From the NCBI GenBank assembly GCA_022264855.1, contig JABYQU010000020.1, forward strand, positions 248,001-312,000: a stretch of DNA of 64,000 nucleotides, written 5' to 3'. This DNA is from Lenzites betulinus (Eukaryota > Basidiomycota > Agaricomycetes > Polyporales > Polyporaceae). A program made the position numbers and the translations under genes. Within the stretch, counting starts at the first letter, position 1. The number at the start of each line of letters is the position of its first letter. The notes below the pieces were generated by a model, which was given only the letters and a program-made list of their open reading frames with translations, was not told the DNA's origin and did not search any database. Positions 12,284 through 23,216 of this stretch are shown one piece after another.

Positions 12284-12682
12284 CGCTCTTGCCTACCGAT
12301 TTCTGCCCTTTGTATGTATATGGATACCCGATATCGCTCCGGTTTCGCAGCCTGCGGTTATGTCTATTGACGACGATTGATGATATGGTATGGTATGAGG
12401 GGTTCTAGATCTCGACACATTACGGACTGTGAAACAACAGTGCAGGAGACGAGCTACAAATTCCGCGACAATGGTATAGCGTACAAAGACAGCGTGACAC
12501 AACAAGACAACATTGACGTTCCGTGAAGCCGTACATCGGAGAGGAACTCGTCCTCCATCCCACAAAAATATTCGTTGCAATGACCTGCCAAACACGATAG
12601 AAAATGAGCAACTTTCCCGTCAGAAAGAACAGAAGCGCACCTAAACTCGCGATATCGAACCGAGTCCATCCGCGTGCGCGTA
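12284..12682. other. Convergent intergenic region
   Basis: 399 bp between the MOB4 and RdRP stop codons, AT-richer than its neighbours and expected to carry both 3' ends. No gene seen. Confidence 0.4.
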
Positions 12683-15600
12683 CTACCGCAAATATATGGG
12701 GCTGATCGCCATCCACGGATAGAACTCCCCCGAGAGCGTCTTCGAGCTCCCACAGGCCTTCGCCTTGATCTCGCACAGCGCACGCATCGCGACGTTCCAC
12801 GGAAACCTCGACCAGCGACGTTTGTGGCGCCCATAGTCGTAATAGTACGCGTACGACGCCTTGATCGCCGTCGGGTCGTCGAAGCAGCGCAGGTCCGCCG
12901 GCCCCGCATGGAACTCCTTCGACTGCTCGCGGAGGATGTCCTGCCGCTTCTCTATCGGCATCTCCGTGAAGGGCGACTTGGTGCCGCCCCCGGCAGCGGA
13001 GCCCTTTGCGCGCGTGGCGAACGTCTTGCGGCCCGTCGGCGGGACGTTCTTGGCCCCGAGGGCCTTCGCGTAGATGCCCTCGACATGCCGTTCTATTCGC
13101 CGTAGCTCGTCCCATTTCGCCGGCTGGCCCTCGTCTCGCAACGATTGGGCGTGCTGCTTGGCGAGCAGATACGGGCGCGCGAGGTCTTCGTCCAGCTTGA
13201 CGGCGCTGCCCTCCAAGGGGCCGAGATGGGCATCGATGCGCACTCGTTCTTTCTCGCATATGGAGTGGACCTGGGAGGACAGGGCATCCATGATGAACTT
13301 CCCCAGGCCCGACTCGCGCTTCACGAGCATGCCGTCGTAGTCGGGATCTTTCCAGTTCAGCCTTCCCGATGCCCATTTCGCCTTATGCTCCTTGAAGGCG
13401 GCAGGATCCACTGTGACCCCAGTTTTGCTGCCGTCCAAAATGGCGCAAAACCTGTAATTGATGCAAGATTAGCTTGCAAGGAAGCTTCAAGGATACCGAT
13501 ATACGCACATATACGCAAGGAAGATGGTTTCATCATGGGAATACCCAAGTTTGTATGTGCTCTTCTCCCACCAGATGGAGTACGTCGAGACATAGGCACT
13601 GCCTTTCAACGCTCCTAGCAGGTAATCCTGCATGGCAGAGATCTTGTACTCCATCCCCTCTCCAGCATCGGAAGTAGGGACCCGCGAAAGGAATGAAGCG
13701 ACAGTCTCAGTGTTCTTAACCAGACACTCCTGCACCCTCGGAGGTTCGACGGCAAACTTGCGCGGGTCTGGTTCCTTGAAGTAGCGAACCAGGTCGGGAT
13801 CCCAGAATACCTCCATAGTATCGCCATCGTAATCACCTGCGTATCGAAATGGCCACATGAGCGCCGCTCACATCAACGAGGGGACCACGGACGAACTCAC
13901 CACCACCGGTCAGGCTTGCCAGATGGCGATCCAGCTGTTTGCCGCGGTATAGGTGGTTCTTCGTGGAGACCACGATGACATTGTGATAATGCCGCAACTT
14001 CTCATGGAAGACTGCCTTGACCTGCAAAGCGACGGTAAACATTTGTTCATGAACTGAAAGCCACCGACAAACCTTCTGTACGTCGCTAGGGACTTTGCAA
14101 GGGTGACGAGTGACCTTGCCAAACATATAGTCAGCATAGGCATCAAGCAACATAGGCAACTAATGGTTCACCAGTACGTCACCGAGTACGATATCCGTCT
14201 GTCTACCCTTATGATCCAAGAACTCCCCTCGGGAACACTTGACGTGGATCTCGTTGGGTCCGAGCACGCCATATGGATCTAGCGCGACACGTCAGAATAC
14301 AACTCGATTTGTCGATCAGACAAGTGGGTTGCTGACCAGGAACGATGAACGCAGAACATGACATCGGGACCGCGGTCCTGTACCGCGTCCGGAATGTCGT
14401 CACCACCTTCTTCGCGACCTCCATGAGCTTCGCACGCAGGACCGGGCACGTCTGCGGCGTGAATCCCGCGTCTAGCATCGTCAAGCACGTCTCCTCGAGC
14501 CCTGACGGACACCCGCTGATCGGGTCCTCCCACCACGCGCTGCTCTGTTCCCTGAGCGCCTTGTCGAGGCCGTCGAGCCCGTCCTCGTCTTCGTCCTCGA
14601 GCTCGTCCTCGTAGTCCCGCGAGGTGAGTCCCGCAGCGCGAGCGATGCCGGCGGCCTCGCGCGTCATGCGCGCGTTGATGACCGCGCCCTCGCGCGCGAT
14701 CGCGTTCCAGAGGCGCAGCATGCTCTTCGGGTCCCCGTCGTCGAACGCGAGCAGCCGGTCGAGGCGCTCCTCCAGGCGCATCTTGAAGAGCGAGACAAAG
14801 TAGGAGTACGGGACGCCGTTCTCCGCGAGATTCGTGATCGTCTCGATCGCGAGCCGTGCGGGCGTGTTCATCCGCGAGGTGCGGAGCACGTCTATGGTCA
14901 GCAGCGCGGGGTCGGCGTCTTCGTGGAGGATGCAGTCGGGGAGCGCGTGGGCGGAGTGCTTGATCTTGATTTGCGAGGGACGCAGCCACACGATCGGTTC
15001 CTCTTCCTCGGCCGGGGTGAGGTCGTGGTAGACACACTGAAGACCCTTCGCTCCACCTATACGTGTCTGAAACGCCGTGGGCTCCTCTCTCCAGTGAGGG
15101 AATTTGGCCTCCAACGCGCGCGTTAACGCGCGGTTGGCGAAGCCACACCCGTCGGTCATTTGCATGTTGCTGGGAGGCTTGCCAACGCCATTGAATGCAT
15201 CGCAAACTGCAAGCATGAGCGGGGCTGCATGGACGGGTGCGGATCACGTACTGATGTCGTCTGCGTACCGCACATTGGCGGCGCGAAGTCGGACGCCAGG
15301 GACGGAGTTAGACAATCCAAGGGCGAACCGGGCGGCCCATTTCACCATTGTCTGCAAATGAACTAATGTCAGAAACATCTGTCACGATATCATGTAAGTA
15401 CTCACCTGCTCCGAGTTCAGCTTTAGGCTATTGTGCCATTCAATGAGATACATGTAGGAGTGCTCTGCCAGTGAACCGGGTGCGGGTTGCACCACTCTGA
15501 GGTTCTCGGCTTTAGGGTCCCTAACGACCTCCTCATTGGTCCTGAAAAGAAACACGTTGCTCTCCTTGGCGTAGAACGCACGGAACACTGCACTGCCGAC

Positions 15601-17593
15601 GACGAAGGGCCGTTTAAAGTAGTTCAGAAGTTCGTCTTCACTCTTGGAGTGCATCAAAAAATCTTGCGGAATCCGCACGCGGATAAAACGCCTTGAACCA
15701 AATCGGCGTGCGAATCGATTGGACGTGCCCAGGACCGGACGGTCGAGCTCCAACCCGAGGCGGTTCTCGCTGTCTCTCTGGAGGCGGGCGATGAAGTGGA
15801 CCCGACCGCCGTACCAGTCCGGGTCGTCGCGGCAGAATTCTTCGTGCTGGTTACAACCAATCCCTCCTAGGGGGTGATCACGTAGTATTGTCTCCTCCTT
15901 GTCAAGCTCACCCCACGGCAACTGCGACAGAAACATCAGCCTTTGTAGCATTTTGGCGCACTAACAACACATACCTTGGCAGCAAGCTCGCGAGAATAGG
16001 CCCTGGCAAACTGTTCGGGGTCGCCGCGTAGCGCAGAGGCGCGTTTGTTATCTGCGATCCGTTCTACGAGCCCCCTCACTTCTTGGACGACCGTGACATT
16101 ACCAGGGTGTTTCTGGAGGGCGATGAGATCCGGAACGGGCACTTCTGTGAGCACGAAGCCCATGTTGACGTAGCGAGCGATCTCCCACTGGGCACCCCAG
16201 GGAAGAACTCTGATTAGTTGTTCATAGCGGTGGCCTGAATGCGCCTGGAAGACCGGGCGGATGAGATGCAGAAGGATTACATTAGAATACGAGTGGACTT
16301 ACCACAATCACAGGTTCCGGAGCCTGCCATTCAGGCGGCAAGGTGAATGCAGCGGGAGGTGGTGGTACAACAATGGCCGGTGTGGCTACTAAGGGGGGCG
16401 CGGGCGGAAGAATGGCCGATGGTCCTGTCACAGTGGCACGAGATTTTGCGGATGGACGTGTCCGGCGTCCAAACTCAGCAGGAGTCGGTACAAGCGTCCG
16501 TGAGCTCTGCCTAGACGGTCCAGCACTAGAGACCGAGCCTACGACTGTATCTTTGGAACCCTCAGACCGTGTTTCGGAGTGAAGCTCTTGTGTAGTCTTG
16601 CGTATTTGTCGAGGAGGGGCGCCGGCTGGTTCCTCTTCCGCAATGCGTTTCTGTTTCTGCCGGTGTGGACTTGACCTTGATGACTGAGCTGCATTAAGAA
16701 CCCCGAGAGTCCTATCGGTGAGGCAGGCTCCGCTGTTCTCCTTGTCTTCCTCCTCGTCTGCATGATGCAGCATCAATGATGTAGCTATACATGTTGTGAA
16801 TGACGGTGCTTACTGTATTCAGCTATTATATAGCTCAAGTCCTCGTCCAACTGATCCGTGTAATGCGAAGACTGCTGAATGAGTCAACAATTTGGTTAGC
16901 GCAGTGACTTAAACAGCTGTTACGTTATGTATGACATCTCTACAATCCCTTCTTACCCTACATGTGCAATAAATTCAAAGGTATAGTACTGCGAAAGTGC
17001 CGCTGTGCTGTATACCGATGTATACAATGGTAGCTTCTATTGGAGGTCATGTTTCACAACGCACTAGGTACGATACAACAAACGCTATCATTCGAAACTA
17101 GCACGGCGAGTGAGAGGGCACAATACAGCTCATCCATTCGATGATACGAGGAATGGCGTTATGACAAACTGTGAGGTCAAGGTAGCCCATTACAGCCCGG
17201 TCATACTGGACCCCGGGAGCACTGATACACGTGTCGTTATAAGTTGATAGCACGGGAACCACTGACGTACCCATGCTGCATGCTTGTTGCACCGAAATGT
17301 CTCATGTAACAAGCATGCAACGACTATAGAACACCATGCAGCACAAGTATCACATCCGGTCAATCAAATCAGGATAACGGTGTAACGATACATAACACGG
17401 GACCGTGATCGCAGTGTCGATGGGTGTTGCTCAAACCTTACTCACTCATGTAGTAGTTCCCGACGGAGCATGCCAAGAGTTCCGTTGCTAGATGCTGAGA
17501 CATAGAGGGATAGCTCACCTGTGAAGCTAAAGAGTTTGATGAGCCGCTTCGCGAAGGAATGCGGACGTCCTCGCTGAAGTCGGTTTCCACCAT
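12683..17593 (-). CDS. Cellular RNA-dependent RNA polymerase (RNA-silencing type)
   Basis: Eukaryotic RdRP of the QDE-1/RDR superfamily, which copies RNA into double-stranded RNA for Dicer in quelling and small-RNA pathways. Key blocks in order: a disordered N-terminus (EYNEEEDKENSGA, then a Pro-rich run before PPEWQAPEPVIV), GSRRFIRVRIPQDFLMHS, DGCGFANRALTRALEAKFP, RIGGAKGLQCVYHDL, PSQIKIKHSAHALPDC, DPYGVLGPNEIHVKCSRGEF, TRHPCKVPSDVQKV and the catalytic loop DYDGD after GGG, with the three Asp that hold magnesium. A helical C-terminal domain ends FYPWMAISPIYLR. The proposed first exon is 17519-17593 (MVETDFSEDVRIPSRS), then 16814-16874, 16303-16757 and 15975-16244. The second intron would be 644 bp, far longer than the rest, so the start is less certain than the core. 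Confidence 0.88.
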
Positions 17594-17935
17594 TCGGGCA
17601 GGGTCGGCGGGCAAGGGTAACGATGGTCAGTCGGAGAGCCTAGAAACAAGATATATGAAGCAAGAAGTATATGGGTCTAGATAGAAGTATATGGGTCTGG
17701 ATAGATGGCGGTCGAACGTGAACTGAGCGAGGCCGGATACCGAGAGGAGGGAGGAGAGCTGGGGAGAGGTTGAAGCCAAAAACGCGACCGTGTCGTGAAG
17801 CGCCCGACCTGGATCTGAGATCGGGATCGACGCGTTCATTAGTCACGTGGTCAACTACAATATACTTCCGTCTTTTTCTTCCCTTCCTCATCCTTGCACA
17901 TATCCTCTCGACGCTGTAGCCGCCTTCTTCTGGCA
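17594..17935. promoter_or_regulatory. Divergent promoter region, RdRP / RRG7-like gene
   Basis: 342 bp between start codons on opposite strands. A 19-bp direct repeat (AGAAGTATATGGGTCTGGA / AGAAGTATATGGGTCTAGA) sits around 17663-17703. It could be regulatory or slippage-derived. No gene seen. Confidence 0.35.
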
Positions 17936-18685
17936 ATGTCACGACAGGCAGCAACGATGACCACAGTCATGAAGGGCGGGTTGTTCGAACAGCGCTCGCT
18001 TCGTCTCCTCCAGGACCACCTATCCATGTCCCTTCGACGCGTCGGCGGGAAAGGAGATGGTGGCATCGACCTTCAAGGATGGTGGTGGCTTCCTGCTAAG
18101 TGTCTCTGTCAGACCCACCTGCCTGTTGTCAGCCATCTTGACTCTGGTGCTCCGCCACGCAAGCGGCTGCGCGTAGTCGCCCAGTGCAAGGCGGAAGAGA
18201 AGAAGATTGGGCCTCACTTCATTCGCGAATTCGAAGGCACCGTCCTTCGCCACTCCGCCTACCTTACCTCACATGGAGACGACTGCCACCGGCCAAGGGA
18301 GCTAAGCGACACTCTGGTTGGCTTGTTCTTGTCGACCTCGCCGTTCACCAAGGCTTCCCTTCTCCAGGCCTACTCGTCCCCCATTCCCCTGGCCCTTCTG
18401 CATCTTCCCCGGGGCTCTGACGACCCGATTGTCGACAGAGAGGATACCGGATTGGGCGCTCCCGAAGCATCGGTTGTGACGAGCGGCGAAGATAGGGCGT
18501 TGCCTGGCACGCTGCTGTTCAACCCTGCATTAGGTGGCCCAAATGGGTTGTTTCGCGGGACGCTGGAACCTCGCTGGCAGCTCTCGACGAAGACAAGAAA
18601 GGGATATCCAGGCCTGTGGAGCGATGGTAGTCCGGTACGAAGCTGGACACCTGAGCACGATGAGGACCACGTAGAGACGCCATAA
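17936..18685 (+). CDS. RRG7: RRG7-like PD-(D/E)XK nuclease-fold protein
   Basis: Single-exon 249-residue protein. Residues 15-45 (GLFEQRSL... then GGKGDGGIDL) and 83-85 (QCK within VVAQCKAEEKK) form the Mrr/RecB-type restriction-endonuclease-fold signature: Glu18 in the first helix, Asp45 in GID, and Gln83/Lys85 in the QxK strand. The arrangement matches fungal Required-for-respiratory-growth protein 7, a mitochondrial protein needed for respiration. The size is normal for that family. A methionine at 17936 is the first in-frame ATG. The N-terminus is short on acidic residues, compatible with mitochondrial import. After residue 150 the sequence is Ser/Gly/Pro-rich and less conserved. It diverges from the RdRP gene. 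Nuclease activity is predicted from residues only. Confidence 0.75.
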   Translation: MSRQAATMTTVMKGGLFEQRSLRLLQDHLSMSLRRVGGKGDGGIDLQGWWWLPAKCLCQTHLPVVSHLDSGAPPRKRLRVVAQCKAEEKKIGPHFIREFEGTVLRHSAYLTSHGDDCHRPRELSDTLVGLFLSTSPFTKASLLQAYSSPIPLALLHLPRGSDDPIVDREDTGLGAPEASVVTSGEDRALPGTLLFNPALGGPNGLFRGTLEPRWQLSTKTRKGYPGLWSDGSPVRSWTPEHDEDHVETP

Positions 18686-21446
18686 CGCTGTGAGTCATGC
18701 CGGTTTAAGGAAATGGTGTGAATTAACTTGGGTTGGCGCGCGTACGCAGTCCTCAGATAACAGTTCCCAGTCTAGGCGTCGTAGGTTGAGCAGTACCAGG
18801 TAGGTTACACGTTAGAACAGCCGCCCACTTGGGTGTTCCGCAATTCAAGCTCAAATTACTCACGATGAAGAACAGAAAATCTACCGCTCAATTGCCCCCG
18901 GTCGTCAAACCGACTGTCTCATGGCACACATGCGCCTAACTCACCGAACGATATAACAGAAAGCGTCTCAGGATATAAGCCGTATAGCACCGTGTTCAGC
19001 ACCATAGGCTAGATGAGACCTGTGAGTATCACGACGCCCGAAAGGCTGAGAAATGCTCATCCAGGCCCAGTACGAATGCCCGTGTCTCGTCGCGCCCCAC
19101 GGTGTCCAGGAGGGGTTATCTGCCGAGGCCCGTCGGATGGCTTTCTTGGAAATTCAGTACCGTCAGCACGGACAAGAACGCTCCGAATGCGACTGAAGAG
19201 ACTCAGGGAGCCTGTTCGACATTCACATCAGTCTACGTCGGAGCGTCTGCTGCAGCCACCGCACGCCCACTCACCATACGGAGAGCTTCAAAGGACACAA
19301 GACATTATCTATCATATCGCAGAGTTGGACACCACGAAGCATAACTCGACCAGTGATCCGCATACACTCACGGCGGGCGCCCAAGATAACACGCCTGTTA
19401 TGCAGCGTATATACGACGATCGTCCACAAGTACTTTTCACCCGGACGTAATCCCCCGAACCTTTTGGATGGACACGCACCACGAGCGATCGGCCGACACA
19501 AGCGCTGCACAGCATTGGATGCAATCTACCTTGTCTTAAGTACACATACCCTGTGGCAAGGAAGGCAATTCACATCTTAACCAGTGGAGGGGGGTTAAAC
19601 CCGTACGCGTGGTTGGTGAGGATACATCTGGATACTCTTCAAGAAGTGGTCATTGACCATTACTACCTGCAGACCAGTCGTACCTGTGTAATTCCTAACC
19701 GTCCGTGTCAAATATCATACCTTCTTCGCCTCGTCCGCGATTGAAACGGATCAGTTTCAAAGCAGAAACGTCGCCAGGACCACGCAGCGTCATTGCCCGG
19801 AAACGTGCCCGACGAATACCCCGTACAGATGTCCGCGTCTGTCGTACCCGCAGCCCCCAGTCTGGAAGAGACTGCACCGCCAAGCATGAGGAGAGGGGGT
19901 GGAGGCGGTTACACAAGATTTATGATTGCCGCATTAACCTCTGCGCATGCGCATTGCGCGCGCGACGCCCCCCGGACATGAAGCATAGGTGGAAGGGCAA
20001 GTCGGCCATGCCAGTGAGTAAGTGGGGCCAAACGCAAATTCACATCGCGGCTACCATGTATCGTGATCACTGGCAGTGAATCTCTGGAGCTCGTACCTCA
20101 TCTTGTACCCGGCAGCGGATATCAATCCAGATTGCCTCCCTGTAGTGAACTGTGACACCCGGAACCGCTCCGCGAGTTGCGACGCACTCTCAATGTGGTG
20201 CTTTCGTGGCCTCAACGTGGCTCGCCTATTCAGACCGTGGAGCTGGACACCCGGGCCCTAGAGGACCTACACCAATATTGGGGCACTCGGTTAAGGAACA
20301 CTTACTGAACACAGCGGCTTGCGCCTCTTGTTCTTCGTTGCCGCCATCCGCCGCCCAGACCATTTCAAGCTCCCGGTTTCCTTCGACGCTCGACGATTGC
20401 ACGGCTCCGACGTCTCCTTCGAGGCGGCAAGCGTTTTGCGTCGCCCACATGTCGGTGAGTGATCATCACGATCCACGCGTACCGTCCCCAACTGAACCAT
20501 CCCCCTTCGGAGCAAGCCTCGCTAGGGCACGGCACCAGCACAGGCGGCCTCCTGTGCGAAGTGCGAGGGACACGGCATCTCTGCGTATTCCATTCCACGC
20601 CCTTGCAAGCATCGCGCCAGCGTTCAAGGTCTTCACCGCGGTCGCACTCGCGCCCACCCCGCATCGCAGACCAGTCCCAGTCCCATCCCCGAGTAAATCG
20701 GATCCCGCACGACAACCCAAGCCCAGGACCGAAACCCCCTCCATCCATCCATTCACGGACCGTGGGTGGGTGCTCGCCCCCGCACGTCCACTGCCAGCGT
20801 CGAGCCAGTATCATATATGTACTAGCCCCGCTTACAAGCGTATAATTACAGAGGCCCACCCGCCCCGGGCTTATGCTTATGTCCGAGATCCCCATCTGCA
20901 TTTGCATTATCATAATGAACTGTCAGTCGGGGACCCTGGCCCTGTGCGCAGTTTGAGCCTTAAGGAGCGCTGTTAGCGAGAGCTGCTAGCACTAGTTTGG
21001 TGCGGTGGCGACGGCGACGCTGCGATGCGGGGATGGTGCGAAGTCACAGCGTCATGACTAGTGCGCGAGGTGCGGGACTGCTGCACTTTGCGGGATGTGT
21101 GGCGCGCGCTGGGCGTGGTGGCGTTGTATGTACTACGCACGCTCTTCGCGCGAGTATGCATGACGCGTTGCCTGTTTCTGTCAGCTACGATACCTGGACG
21201 CGCAGCTTTAACGCCGACATCGTGTGCAGTCCCGTGTTCGCGACCTATGCATTCCTAACCCGCCCACGCGCGAGCCCTACACGAAGAGGACTACACCAAG
21301 AACTCGTACCTTCCATTGAATTCCATTGAACGACGAGAATGTGTCCCAACAAGCCAAACAACATGTCCCGCGGGTATCCGACATGCATCGACGCCTCTCC
21401 CACCCCAAATTCCATGCCCGTCCCAGACGGCCGTGCGTGCGGCGGA
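18686..21446. other. Long convergent intergenic region, no gene recognised
   Basis: 2.76 kb between the ends of two converging genes. Several open frames occur, for example near 20152-20976 and on the minus strand near 20365-20913, but they are proline- and arginine-rich shadows with no recognisable domain or plausible splice pattern. A stretch around 20065-20120 resembles one near 53675-53725 (see findings). It could hold decayed transposon sequence or non-coding transcripts. Confidence 0.3.
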
Positions 21447-23216
21447 TCAGAGCTTGCTCTTCAGACCCTCCTCTCCATAATTTGTCACGAGGAACCGGAA
21501 GATGTCGAACGCCAGCAGCTGCGGCGCCTGCTGCGGGAGCTATCCACACGCCCGCGTCAGTACCGCACATCTGACGCTCACGGAGAGAACACGGAGAGAA
21601 CAAAGAAAGGAGAGCGCGACGCACCATATGCCCGACCGCAGAATGGAAGTCGTTCGACGTGTTCACGGGGCGGCGCCACGCGGTCTGCGCCTGGTTCGCG
21701 CGCGAGCCCGCGCGCGGCGCGACGCCGCCGTACACCCAGTGCAGCGCGACGCGCGCGGGGATGCGCGGGATGACCTCCCACGCCTCGTACACCATGCGCC
21801 GCTCGAAGAGCATCGACGCTTCCTGCACGGGGGCATCAGCTGGCCGTTCTGCGTGTGAGGGGAGGGGAGGGAGGGGAAGGCGACGTACGAGGACGGGGTG
21901 GGTCTTCGTGCGCACGCGGCCGTCGGGCGTCGTCGTGAGCGCGTGCTCGACGAACGCGTCGATCATGCGCGCGTCCCACTGCTTGTAGTACGGGCTCGAT
22001 GTGATCCCCTTAATCGCGTCCGCCCTGCCATGCGCGCCAAGCACTCGGTCAGCGCGTCGCATTTCGCGAAGCAGGGGGGAAGTCAGACGCACCGCGAATC
22101 CCACCGCCACTGGCGGCGCATGCACAGCGTCTCGTTCTTGCGGTGCATGTCGAGCGCCTTGATGAACTCGGGGATCGTGAACGGCTCGACGAGCACGAGC
22201 GCGGAGAACAGGTTCGGGTAGTCGATCGCGGGGTTTACGCTGCGCACCGCGCGTCAGCGCGCCGTCGAACGCCTGGGGAGAGAGGAGAGACGACTGTAAC
22301 GTACTATGCGCAGGCGCCGATGGAGTGTCCGACGCCCACGATTGTGCGCCCGCGGATCCCGTCGCGCTTGCGCCGCGTGGCCTCCGCCTCCGCGTGCCGC
22401 GGGAGGTTCGTCGGGATCGGCGCGCCCGCGTCTGTGGGCAGGTAGTAGAGCATAAAGTTCGCGAGGTCGCGCGCGTACTCGGCACAGTCGACTGCCCCGA
22501 GCTGTCAGCGCCACATTTCCGTGCCCACCAAAGAAGGGCGTACTCACAGATATCGCCTAGAACGGCCTCGTTCAGCAGCGCGCTGTCCCCGTGCTGCACG
22601 CAGTCGAGCGTCCACAGCTCCGCAATCGCGAGTCCGGGGTAGAGGCGGTCGCGCAAGTCGAGCAGGGTCCGCAAAATCGGCTCCCACGTCTGTCCGTCGC
22701 CCACCGTCGGCCCCCGCACAAACGATGGTTGACGTGAGCACTCACCTCCTTATGACACCCGATCCCATGCAGAAACACCATCGTCAGCCCGCCCTGCGCC
22801 GGCGGCGTCGTGGGCACGTAGCGATTCGCGACCGACCAGAGCACCTCGTTCCGCACCGGGCGCGTGTCCTCATTGCGCTCCTGCGCCCGCTTCAGCGCGT
22901 CGATGCGCGCGACCGTCGCCGTGATGCGCGCCTTCGCCTGCTCGGTCGTCTCCACCTCGGGCGGCGGCGCGGCGCTCTCCGACCAGACGGCGGTGGGGGC
23001 GCGCGGGAAGGCGGCGGGGAGGACGTGCGTGGAGACCGCCCAGCCGGTGCGGAAGGGCGCCCCGCGCGGGTGCGCGACGGCGGGGTAGTCGTGTGGGCGC
23101 ACCGGCGGCGCGGCGAGCGGGGCTAGCGGGCGCGGGTTCACGGTGCGGTGGGGCGTGATCTCGACAGGGGCGAGCTGGCGCAGACTCTCGAAAGCGCGCG
23201 GGATGCTGTCGTCCAT
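21447..23216 (-). CDS. Alpha/beta hydrolase
   Basis: Serine hydrolase of the alpha/beta fold. The spliced protein begins MDDSIPRAFESLRQLAPVEI. It has the oxyanion-loop motif in LTMVFLHGIGCHKE, then TWEPILRTLLDLRDRLYPG, the nucleophile elbow GVGHSIGACA (Ser of GHSIG), a lid-type stretch DAIKGITSSPYYKQWDARM, and FERRMVYEAWEVIPRIP. TAWRRPVNTSNDFHSAVGHM follows, its GHM supplying the likely catalytic His, and the end is PQQAPQLLAFDIFRFLV...EGLKSKL. About seven short introns occur. Such proteins are widespread in mushrooms and act as esterases, lipases or epoxide hydrolases. The substrate cannot be told from the sequence. No signal peptide, so probably cytosolic. A terminal -SKL-like ending is present only as KSKL, which is itself a possible peroxisomal signal. 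Confidence 0.78.

Noticed and set aside
12420..13376. Long minus-strand frame of 318 codons over the RdRP 3' end
   Set aside because: Arg/Gly/Ala-rich shadow of the RdRP C-terminal exon in another frame; the true frame (12683-13438) has a sensible amino-acid mix and ends at a natural stop.
14279..15247. 322-codon minus-strand frame
   Set aside because: Shadow of the RdRP core exon, dominated by Arg and Gly from GC-rich codons.
20152..20976. 274-codon plus-strand frame in the 18.7-21.4 kb spacer
   Set aside because: Composition typical of random GC-rich sequence, overlapped by equally long antisense frames; no motif or intron signals support it.
21447..23216. Annotation of the hydrolase as a toxin-biosynthesis protein
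   Set aside because: Databases often carry that name for related fungal hydrolases, but the sequence shows only a generic alpha/beta-hydrolase triad and there is no biosynthetic cluster around it.
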